From assembly GCA_036250225.1 (NCBI GenBank), contig JAPZLL010000026.1, forward strand, positions 310,001-374,000: a stretch of DNA of 64,000 nt. The letters are read 5' to 3'. Both the position numbers and the translations under genes were made by a program. Below are positions 43,481 through 53,290 of this stretch, in pieces; within the stretch, counting starts at the first letter, position 1; the number at the start of each line of letters is the position of its first letter. The stretch is from Cercophora sp. LCS_1 (Eukaryota > Ascomycota > Sordariomycetes > Sordariales > Lasiosphaeriaceae). The notes beneath the pieces were generated by a model. It was not told the origin of the DNA. It made no database searches and worked only from the letters and a program-made list of their open reading frames with translations.

Positions 43481-44187
43481 ACTTGAGTATCTGTTCATGA
43501 AAAGGGCAAAAGTTGGTGGGCTTGGATGAAAGAAGTTTTGGTATAGAGTGGTGAAGGGAGATGTGGGTCCTTGGGATTGGATCGTTGCATAAAGGATGGA
43601 TAGGATGGAGGAAGCTGCATGGACGGGGGATTTCATAGCGGTATTTGTGTTCATTTGGTTATTTTTGTGGGTTTATTTTGTTCTGTTGTGTAGATTTATA
43701 TGTCGAATTTTGCTATTTATTCTTTTGTATGCTCATCTCCATTGCTCCCCAAGAGTTGTGAATGCAACAGTCTTATAGAGTGTGTTGAGTACCGACCTCT
43801 CAAGAAGAGGGCTTTTTTTTTTTTGGGCACCTCCCATTCCGTATGGAATGATGACGCGTAGCGGGTAGAAGCTCCAACATGCGGGAGGCGCTACCTTGGT
43901 GTCGTCTAAATCGCCATATTGATATGGATCCTACGCCTTTCGAAGTGACGAATAATGCCAAGTACCCTCGGCCAAGGGCGTTCCATAGAGCGTGATAGGG
44001 GGGAAGGGGGGGCGAAATATAACTCTCCACAGAGAATGACCTCTTCCTGCATTTGGTAATTGTTTAACTGAGTCCCTTGATTCATGAAAGGCTATCCCTG
44101 CCTACTTCGATGAGAACGCATCGATATGTCCGACACACCTATTCTTGAGAACACTGTTGGAATCTCGGGATTGCCAAGAGTACCTGG
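43481..44187. other. Intergenic region, convergent
   Basis: 700 bp between the ends of two convergent genes. AT-rich 3' UTR-like DNA; nothing recognised. Confidence 0.5.
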
Positions 44188-47100
44188 CTAATGCAATATA
44201 CCAGGCCGTTCACCACTTGCGGCCGAAATTCCACCCAAATTCCGCCTAACGCCCAGCTGCAAATCGACCCATCCGCGAAAGATCTCTCTGATCTTTTTCT
44301 TCCCCCTCGACAGGGAGAAAAGCCTAACCAGCCTTGACCTATGAGTCGCTGATTCTTCGTCAGATTCTTCGTCGGGTTGCTCGACAAGTAACCCAGCCCG
44401 TTTAGCAACCAAGAGAGCATGGATATTCCTACCCAAGTCCTCGATCCTCGCGCGTGATACTTGGTTTTCGCCATTGGGATCGACCTTCCGCGCACAGGTT
44501 GAGAAGAAGTTGTCCAGTATAGCGCCGGAAGGTGAGGAAAGTGAGGGTGCAAAGAAAACGCCTGTGTTGATATCGGCGCCGTTCTCAACAAACATTGTGA
44601 CAAACTGAGAAACCTGGGATACCATCTCGACATAGTCCCCAGGGCTTTCCGGACCGACTTGCATATGTGCGAAATCCAACACTTCCTCCCACGTGGTTCG
44701 CAACCTCACCCGTTCACCAGTTCCGACTTTGTCGTTCGGGTCTGCGCCTTGTTGCAACAAAAAGCCGCAGATTTGAACCATTCGTTGACGTTCGTTAGTT
44801 GACCACAAGTGCGAAGACTTCAGGGAGAGCCAAACTGCGTGAAACAGAAGGGTATTCAGCTCTCCGACGCTACAGTTGACCCCCATATCGTTGGTTGGGT
44901 GCTTTCCCGGAGCTAGTTCCTCGCCGGGGCGCACATGAGTTGTGAAATAGGAAGATAGTGTGGAAAGTAATGCCAGAGTTGGAAAGTCGAGAGGGCCAAT
45001 TTCAGCCAGAATTCCTTGGCGAACAGCATCCGTCATCTCCCGGTCGCCTATCCGTCCCATGAAGGGGAATCCATCCATAGCCCAGTGTCCGGAAGTTGAC
45101 TGTTCTTTGAGGACACTTTTCCATTGCCAAGAGACGATACCATTGAGTGCTCGCAAACTCTGGCTGGGCACAGGGCATCCCGTGTTTTCAGCAAAGTTGG
45201 CCGAGGATAAAGCGCTTGCAGCCGCATGCCACGTCAACTCCATGTCTTCGACCCAGTCAGTCTCCCCGCGTGGGAATGCGGTGCAAACGTCGGTACAGGA
45301 ATGAAACAATGATCTTGCCGGGTCATACCCGTCACTTTGTTCCAAAATGTTGTCCCAGACGCGAACGTCACGCAGGAACTCGACCACACTTCGGTGTAGA
45401 AAGTCCACACATGGGAATTCGTAGTTGAGATCCCTAACAAGAGGCTCTTCAGAGGTCAATGCACGCCTAGTTTCGAGCAGACCGCGACATCTGCTCCGGA
45501 TGCGTCCATCCACTTGGTCACATCGGCGCCATTGTTCTTCGTCAGTGATTCCGCCAAGGAATCGCACGGTATTATGATTTTCCTGGTTATCTTGAGCTAA
45601 GGAAAGCTGAATCGTGAGTAGCGGGTGCTGCTGGACGTCCATTGCCGTGATAGCTAGTCTAAAGAGGCGTGCAGCTTGCTTCAGATATGACGGTGACATT
45701 TTGTTCATCATGTGCTCGTACAGTTCAGCAAGGTCCGAAGGAAGTTCGTCCAATATCATCTGAAGCTCCTCAAGGTTGTCATGATTCTCGAGGCCGCGAA
45801 GGAGGGACTTGACGCTCAGAAAGACCCAGACGAATACCCCATACGACTTGTCAACGATCCGGTCAACCAACATCGTAGAGTCAGCCGCCGAAAACATCTT
45901 CTTAAGCCGTGACAAAATGTGGTCAGTAGTGTATTTGCGCGAATATCATTCTGGTTGAGATCTTGTAGTCGAAGCATGGGAAAGGCCGAAAAGTTCTCGA
46001 CGCATGCCGGAATCGGTCGACTGGGTAGGATAAACTTGACATTGCTGCATTGTGATAGCGATGAAACAAGGTCGACAATGGCAGCAGGATCTCCCTCGTA
46101 TTCGTCGATCCCGTCAATTAGGAAACAGTATCGCTTCGATTCACCCGCCTTCAGCAGTCTCGTGATCCACTTGACGAGTTCTGGCAAGGTCGGAGGTGAG
46201 AGACCCTCGCCCAACTGCGGAACTGCCGCGATAAACATGAGCTCGCGCATGACGATCGGGATCGTGGACATGTCTTTCGACAGTAGTTTGTATAGCAGGG
46301 CTCTCAATAACCCCTCTTGAGACTTTTGGAGCCTATTTCCAAAGCCAGCGAAAAAGAACGAGGCAAACGACAGTTGTCGCTCCCCGGCCCAAACTTGGAG
46401 GTGTTGAAGTGTTCGGTTGTCGCCCTCGATAAATCTCATCAGCGTTGACTTGCCAGACCCAGCCTTGCCGCTGATCCAGTAGCACCGATCCGTGTCAGAC
46501 TCAAGCCAGGCGGAAAAGTCAGACCACGGTCGATCTGTGGCTTTTGGGTTGGAGAAGATCCAGTTATTCGTGCTGTCGTGAGAAGGTTTCACCGAGTCGA
46601 ATTTGTCCGTCATATGACGGAAGACAAGGCTGCGCAGGATCGCCGTCCGGGCTGGCCTTAGGTCATCCAGAACTGTTGCTTCGGTATCAGGAGATCCCAG
46701 CTGTGCCCCAATTCGCATCATGCCCTGGCTGTGGCTAACCAACCCCGGTGCATCGTCCTTCTCCAAGACAGGCGAGTCGGTGGATGGCCTGGCTGTAAGG
46801 ACACGGGTTTCACCGTTCTGAAGTGTCAGGATGGCTGTTGTCACTTCCTCGAGAATCTTGCGTTTTAGCTCCTCGCTGTAGCCTAGCCGGTCGAGCACAC
46901 GCTCCTCCTCGCGGTTGACAGCTGCACCGAGTTTGCTTTGAGAGATTGTCAGAATCTCCAAGATTTGCGAAGTATTCTTGACCAGTATCTCCCCGTATAT
47001 CTCTTGCCTCGACAACCCAGCATCTGTCTTGGCATCGAGTGTCAAAAGCATACGAAGAATTAGTTGGCTGCGGTACGAGGCCAGCTTTTCGGCCATGTCC

Positions 47101-47546
47101 TCGATGTCGGAGCTCTTCCAGGCTGCTTTGAGGGCGCCCAACAATCTTTTGGGTAATTTCTTAGGCAACTTGTCGCCATCTTTCTCGTCCTGGAGTTTAT
47201 CGCGGATGCTTGTTAAGACGGCCATGAGTTCTCGGGCGATTGCCTGACACTTGGCCACGATATCGCGAATAGCCTGCTCCCTCATCAGTGACGAAACTGT
47301 TTTGATGATTAGAGGCCTCACCGTTTCATTGCTGTCGATAAGCAGATCTTGGTGTGTTACTCGTCGGGCCCTCTCATCCATGAGAGAGGCAGCTGCCTGG
47401 AGATCTTTGGTAACCTCTTCGAAAACACGCATCGACATGATCTCTTCAGTTGCATAGACAGATTGGAGATATTTGCCAGCCCGAGTGCCGAAATCGACGA
47501 ACTGAATGACAGCAGCTGCCACTCCTAGCGCAGCGAGTGGTTCCAT
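44188..47546 (-). pseudogene. NACHT-type STAND protein gene with internal frameshift
   Basis: Large fungal NLR-like gene. It starts at 47546 with MEPLAALGVAAAVIQFVDFG, the SesA/NACHT N-terminal helical type found in heterokaryon-incompatibility networks. It continues through a helical region to a NACHT domain: P-loop WISGKAGSGKSTLM, Walker B CFLIDGIDEYEGD, then sensor KFILPSRPIP and LQDLNQNDIRA. Immediately after, at about 45931-45942, the frame must shift by one base to continue as DHILSRLKKMFSAADS, SYGVFVWVFLSVKSLLRGL and a winged-helix/C-terminal region with two weak ankyrin-like stretches (LLQQGADPND, FVENGADINTG), ending at 44188. No intron fits the shift. As read, the protein stops soon after the NACHT core. 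Broken gene, or a one-base error. Confidence 0.7.
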
Positions 47547-47932
47547 GTTGGTGGACTGCGTCTCTGCAGAACTCGGGTTAGGTCTGAGATGCTGGAGTGG
47601 ATGCGGGGCCCTCAGGTCAAATCAGAGCTCGGTCACGCGTCGAGTCTTCCCCTCCTGTGCAGCTATGCATGGCGCCTGCGCCAAGAATCGGCGGCCTGCC
47701 CACTGAAAAAAATCATCATGGCCAATGAGCTCATCGGTCTAAGGGGGCAGACGATGCAGCCAGCGAGCACAGTTGACTTGGTTCAAACGATCGAGAGGTG
47801 ATTTCAGCTTTATCAAAAGCAAAGAGAACTTGATAAAATGGAGAGGAAAAAAACGGCATAAAACGTACGGATAGTTAAGTGACCCCTCTTCAAAGAGAAA
47901 GCAAAGCAAAAAGGTGCAGGTGCAAAAGGTGC
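47547..47932. other. Intergenic region
   Basis: About 390 bp between the NACHT gene start and the U6 gene 3' end. It contains purine-rich A/G stretches (47810-47935) and no gene. Confidence 0.5.
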
Positions 47933-47940
47933 AAAAAAAA
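47933..47940 (-). terminator. Pol III terminator of U6
   Basis: Eight T on the minus strand directly after the U6 3' end. Confidence 0.9.
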
Positions 47941-48088
47941 TGTTTAGCGTCTCTTTGAAAAGCGTGTCATCCTTAGTGCAGGGGCCATGCTAATCTTCTC
48001 TGTATCGTTTCTGGAAATGGAATTAGAATAGATCCGTCTCAGCAAGAGTGCAGCGCCACGTACCAAATGACCAAATGTCCCGAAGGAC
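47941..48088 (-). ncRNA. U6 spliceosomal snRNA, intron-containing
   Basis: The minus strand carries U6. Exon 1 (48088-48064) is GTCCTTCGGGACATTTGGTC plus ATTTG, the 5' stem-loop. Then comes a 53-nt intron (48063-48011) with donor GTACGT, branch-like CTAAT and acceptor TTTCCAG. Exon 2 (48010-47941) begins AAACGATACAGAGAAGATTA, with the invariant ACAGAGA box, AGCATGGCCCCTGC and GGATGACACGC. The joined sequence GGTCATTTG-AAACGATAC matches fission-yeast-like U6 at the same place. The mature RNA is about 95 nt plus U-tail. The intron lies just upstream of the ACAGAGA catalytic box. It acts in the spliceosome active site with U2 and U4. Confidence 0.95.
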
Positions 48089-48111
48089 GAAAGAACCGCT
48101 CGAACAAGTGG

Positions 48112-48119
48112 CTTATAAG
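48112..48119 (-). promoter_or_regulatory. TATA box of U6
   Basis: CTTATAAG, 24-31 bp upstream of the U6 5' end, is the expected position for a Pol III type 3-like TATA element. Confidence 0.65.
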
Positions 48120-48399
48120 GTACAGGCGCGGTCCTGCCTGCCCAGGGCAAGGCAATAAGGTTTCGCCCGAGGTTTACGCTCCTGCCTCGACGTCTCAGGC
48201 CCGCACTTGCCCCGTTACACCAAATATGACTGAGGTGACAAAGTTTCGCGGCAAAAAAAAGAGGAACAGACACGACTGAAGTCGAACACGGCCTGGTCAG
48301 ATGGGAATGGGCATCTCTTCGTTCCTCTTGACAGCTATCATAAAGACCGCACCCATGACCCATCATTAAACATTCCATCCTTCAGTCGCACCTTCCATC
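48120..48399. other. Intergenic region upstream of U6
   Basis: U6 upstream promoter region and 3' flank of the next gene. No other feature is seen. Confidence 0.45.
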
Positions 48400-51300
48400 T
48401 TACTCAAGATCCCACCCCTCCTCCAAATCCCACCCAGCGCTATCCTCAGCCTCGCTGTACCCCATCCAATCATCACCCGCAGCATACTCGCCCTGCACCA
48501 GCATGATGGGCCAGCAATCCTTCACCTTGCCACCGGTAACCGTATACCTCACATCCTCACTCTTGAGCACCTCGCGTCCCTCCTCGGGATCCCGCGCCAA
48601 GAACAACTTGGCACCCATATTCGCCTCCTCGTACTCGCAAACCATGAGGTAGAAAATCTCCTCGGCCGGATCCACAGCAATATAGAAGTAGCTCCCATCC
48701 TCGTAGCTTCCGTCCTCGCCATACGGCGCGAAGCCAACAACGACACCGCCAACAGGGATATCGGCCTCGTCTTCGACGCGCAGACGCGAAACACCCAGCG
48801 CGCTCATCGTGTTGTTGTAGTAGTGCGCCAGACGCTGGCTGCCATCGCTGACCAGCACGTCGTCGTGGGTGGCCCACATTTCGGAGCAGGACGGGTTGTC
48901 GGTGCCGTTGACGGCGAAGGAGTAGAGATTGCCGTTGGAGCAGGAGACGATCATGACGGTGGCGGTGGGATCAACGAGGAGGGCGTATTCGTAGCCGCGC
49001 GTGTCGTTGTAGGGCCGGTTGGGGAGCGGGGTGGTGGTGTAGGAGAGCTCGGAGGAGCCGTTGGTCGACTTGATCTTGGAGGTCAGGTCGACGATTTTGT
49101 CGCTTCCGGATGGGGGGACGACGATGGGTGCGACGGAGGGGGAAGAGGACGGCTGGGAGACTGGAGCCGAGGGGAGGATGGATGCGGAAGCCGAACCGGA
49201 TGCCGAAGGGAGGGCGGAGGCAGAGGCGGAGACGACGGAGACGGACTGGGGGTCTTGACGGACCCTGAGAGCGCGGCGGCGGGCGGGCTCGCTGTTCGCT
49301 GAGCCCTCGGCGTCGGAGGCCTGATCGGGGTTGGGCTCCGTGTTGCCCGCGTCGGCATCGGGAGTCTCATTGCTGCCCTCGTTGTTGCCGCCATCGTTGT
49401 TGCCGCCCTCGCTGTTGCCGCCCTCGCTGTTGCCGCCCTCGCTGTTGCCGCCCTCGCTGTTACCGCCCTCAGCACTACCACCGTCGTTGTTGCCACCCTC
49501 GGAGCCCTCACCCTCAGGAGTCTCACCCTCGGGCTTGGTAGGCTCAGCGGGCTTGGCAGGAAGTCTGGAAGAGGTCAGTGTCATCCAAACAATCGTACGA
49601 AGAGAAACTTACGGGATACAGCCACGAGTCAGGATCTTGTCCTGAGTGTCGAGAAGAGGAATCTGCTTGGTGCCAAAGATGTCGATGTAGAGCTTGTTAC
49701 GCCAGCTGAGCTGCGTGGCAATGCCAGTACACCCATCCGTCTCCTTGAAGCCAGCCGAAAAGGCGTTGTTCTGCGTCAACCCAATGGAGGCGGCAACTTG
49801 CGCAACACCCTTAATGGACGGCTCGTCAATGATGCCAACCGACTTGTCCCAGCTCGCAATCTGAAGGCCGCACTTGAGGCCAATAGGCAGACCAAGCGAG
49901 GCAGCAAGCATGAGCTCGCCCTCGGCCTCAAAGACGGGCTTGAAGTAGGGATCCCATCCCTGCTTGCTGGTCTTCGACGGGTTGACAAAGTCGATCTTGA
50001 TCTGGGCATTCTGCAGACCCATCTCGGCACCAGCAAGCAGCTTGCCCTTAGCCTCAGCTTCGAGCGAGACGCGCGAACCAACAGTGATGCGGGGACCGAT
50101 GGTAACGACGCCATAGCTGAGACCGGGAAGTCCGACGTTGAACAGATCCGAGTTGAACTCCTTCTTGTACGTCATCTGGGCGTCGATACCGAGCTTGAAG
50201 ACAAACTGGACATCGGTGTTAACTTCAACGACGCCCTCGAGGAAACCACCGATGGGCGTCCACTTGGCACGACCAGCCAGCTTGGCGCTGCCCGAAACAC
50301 CGCAGCCGACACAAAAGACGTTCATGTAGCTGTTGAGGGCCTTGCTGTCGTCGGCCGTCTGGGTGCCAAAGGCCTTGAGCAGAATGGAATCACCCCATGG
50401 AGAAGTGACCTGCTTGGCGTTGGGATCCTTGAGCTTCTTGGCCTCGGCGTTGCTGCCGCTGGGATCGGGGATCTTCCACGAGACTTCCTTGTTGACGCTG
50501 CCGCTGATGGACAGCGTGTCCTGCACCTTTGCGAGACCAGCGGCGACCGGCTTGACGACGTGCTTGACAAAGGCCTTGCAGATGGAGCAGCGGCGTTGGA
50601 TGCCTCTGCGGAGGACAAAGTCGTCGTAGCTCTCGGCGTCGTCGGGCACGTAGCTTTCGTCGATGCCAGGGGCGATGCTGGTGATGAAGCTCATGTACTC
50701 TTCGCTTGTGGGTTCCCAGCCGAGCTCCTCGTCGAGGTCTTGGTCAAAGAGATCACCCCAGCAGGCGGTGGGAAGGTTGTACTTTTCGTCGACGGGAGGG
50801 ACGCAGGAGCCCTTTGATGCGGAAAAGCCGGCGCTATCGCCTGAGGCTGAGGGCTGGGCTGAGCTGGCGATTGATGATGCTGAGGCTCGGGAGCTGAAGG
50901 AGGCACCACCGGAGCTGAAAGAGGCGCCACCGGTTGCTGAAGAGTGAGCCGCGCCTGAGGTCGAAGAGGCACCGGAGCCACCACTGGCAGCACCACTAGA
51001 AGGACCACCAGAAGCACCACCAGAAGCTCCCGGGAGAGAGCTTCCCGAGGGATAAGCGAAGCCTGAGCCGGACGCCGAAGCACCTCCGCTCGAGAAGACA
51101 TGGGTGCCGGTCGCCCCGGGCCGGGATGTGGTTGCCGTGAGCGTAGTTGCGAAACCATAGGACGAAGACGACGACGGTGCCCAGCTGAACGAGGCACCGC
51201 CAGTCGAGGTGCTGGTCTGGGATGCTGTCAAAGAACTCTTGCCGCCATGCTTGGGAATCCACCAGCCCCATTCCGTCTCACCACTCTCAATGATATCGTC

Positions 51301-52051
51301 GGGGTGGCACGGCTTGCCCTGGGCAACGATGGAGAGGCTGCCCTTCTTGAAGTCGAGAGCTGAGACCTTGAAGTAGCACCGGTCGCCCTTCTCATAGTCG
51401 CCACAGCCCTTAGTGTACGTGATGAGGATGATCTCTTCCTTGGCCACCCACGTCTTGAGAGCGTAGTCGTAGGCCTCTCGGGTGAGGAACTTGACGGTGA
51501 GTCCGTCGGAAGAGTACTCGACAACCTTGGTGTGGTCGCAGTGGTCGAGGTTGACTGATGGCTTCTTGAAGTAGTAGGTGAGGTGGGCAAAGTGACCGGC
51601 CTGGCTGGGGTCTGTTGAATAAATCGTCGTCAGTGAGTGATGAGATGGAGTCCGATGACCAAAACTCACCTGAGACACCATAGTACATGTCGGATCCCTT
51701 TCCAATAGGGATGGGAATCACATTCTCGGCCGGGCGGGTGTCGCACTCCCAGTGAACAGCCGGCGCGAGAGTCTCGGTGGGTCCATCATGCACAAAAGAG
51801 GAAGAGGGCGAGGGCGCCTCAACGGCATCAGGCTTGTAGCTGTGGAAAGGATCCGAGTCACACTGGGCCGGCGAGGCAGGGCATCCTTGGTCCGGCTGGG
51901 CATAGACAATGACAACCTCGAAGCCCTTGTTGGGAATGGCCTCGATGGATGAGTTGTTTGGTGGCGTCGGCTCGCCTCGCTCCTCAACGGTCGGGATGGC
52001 GAGGACAGCGCTAGCAGCCCCCAAAAGGGCCGCTGCCGTTCGAATAAGCAT
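48400..52051 (-). CDS. Large secreted Ser/Gly-rich protein (DUF7029/DUF7223 type)
   Basis: CDS complement(join(48400..49564,49613..51611,51670..52051)), 1181 residues. Signal peptide MLIRTAAALLGAASAVLA; N-terminal ~230-residue domain with several Cys (WECDT, DHCDHTKV, KGCGDYEKGDRCYF), like DUF7029; a Ser/Gly/Ala linker; then a Cys-containing domain (KYNLPTACWGDLF, RRCSICKAF, FCVGCGV) with a beta-rich region similar to DUF7223. Exon 3 encodes a Gly-Gly-Asn-Ser-Glu repeat, another Ser-rich linker and a C-terminal acidic domain (LLVDPTATVMIVSCSNGNLY ... DCWPIMLVQGEY). Splices are canonical with phases 1 and 2. It is an extracellular or wall-associated protein of unknown function. A run of 24 A lies just upstream of the ATG. 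Confidence 0.8.
49380..49505 (-). repeat. 15-bp tandem coding repeat (Gly-Gly-Asn-Ser-Glu)
   Basis: About eight near-identical 15-bp units within the secreted-protein gene. The core four are perfect copies coding GGNSE; flanking ones vary (GGNND, GGNNE, GGSAE). A length-polymorphic coding minisatellite is expected. Confidence 0.9.
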
Positions 52052-52053
52052 TG

Positions 52054-53290
52054 AAAAAAAAAAAAAAAAAAAAAAAATGAGTGACTGGTGCGAAACGAGT
52101 GAGACACACACAAAAAGAGTGGCGCGGATCTAAGACCCGAAGGAGTGTAGACACCAACCCAAGCAATGCAAGGCTTTGGACGAGGCGTTCAAGAAAACGC
52201 CACGAGCTGGGGGAGGCAAACCATCCTTTAAGGGCGCCATGCTGGGGAAAAACGCAATGACCTGAGTCGTCAGCCGTTGCTCATTTTCTCGCGGTGTCGT
52301 CAGCTTCAACACTATATTCAATAGCGCCTCCTTTTCGCCCAGCTGACGGTCCGGATGCAGTTAAGAGGAACACTTCTGGGTCCCTGAACTCATGGGGCGA
52401 TGCCCAATAGGGCACAGCTGTGGATCTCGCGAACAATGCGTGCAGGGCTCTCCGCGGTCTGGAACGAAAAACGGAAAAAGGGGGCGCCCGTTCCATTCCG
52501 CTGGGTTTGTTCTATCTAGCTCCGGTGGAACTGCGTATAATTCCGCTCCAATCCAGTATTCTTGGCGGAATGGAATGGGGCTCGGGGTAACCCACCTCAC
52601 GGACCCGGGGCTGAAATTTCGTGGCCCGCTCTGTTCCATTTCGTCTCGGCCCATTCCGTTCCACCCGGGTTGGTTCCATGGAGTGCCCTGGATGCGAGGC
52701 GTTCTAGACCACTCGCGCCAAGGTGCTTGTTCAGACCTCAGCTGGCCCACTTTCATGATTGGATTCCCTGTTCGGTGCCTGCAGACGCCATGTTCAGGGG
52801 CAGATCGTGGGCCGGTGCATTTTTTTTCCGCATCGTGGTCAATCAATTGGGATCGGACGAGACATTTTATTGGACACCAGTGTGACCAGATCTGATAAGA
52901 ATTGCGACCCCCCCACTTGCCGAGGTTTGAATCTCCCGGCGTCCGGTCGTGTTTCTCTCCCGAGATTCCTGTCGGAGAAGGTGGGAGTTGAGGCACTTGG
53001 CGCTGCGGGAAATGGTATTGGTATCAAGCGCGGACCTGTTGCTGGTCCGAATGTTTTGCAACACGACCATCGGTGCGCGAATTCTGAGCCTTTTCGGTCA
53101 TCTTTCTGGAAGGTACCCATTATCGATGGAATCGCGAAAGCTCTCACATGCCAACGCACAGCGTGACTGATAGCCAATGCCAAAGAAGTGGGACGGGCCG
53201 CCTTGTGGTCGGGGTGGATCGATCAGTGGCCTTTTTCTGTCGTACATTTCGTCGAAGCCAACCCCTGTGCCCGTTTCTCGTAGAGGAACT
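52054..53290. other. Intergenic region with A24 tract and TTCC-rich block
   Basis: 1.2 kb between genes. An A24 tract (52054-52077) lies in the presumed 5' UTR of the secreted-protein gene. At 52485-52680 there are many copies of TTCCATTCC/TTCCGTTCC and its complement GGAATGGAA in both orientations. Open frames on both strands are compositionally odd and not protein-like. Confidence 0.5.

Noticed and set aside
52790..53170. Short frames 52759-53183 as possible genes or small secreted effectors
   Set aside because: No signal peptide, no conserved-looking segment, and frames overlap on both strands.
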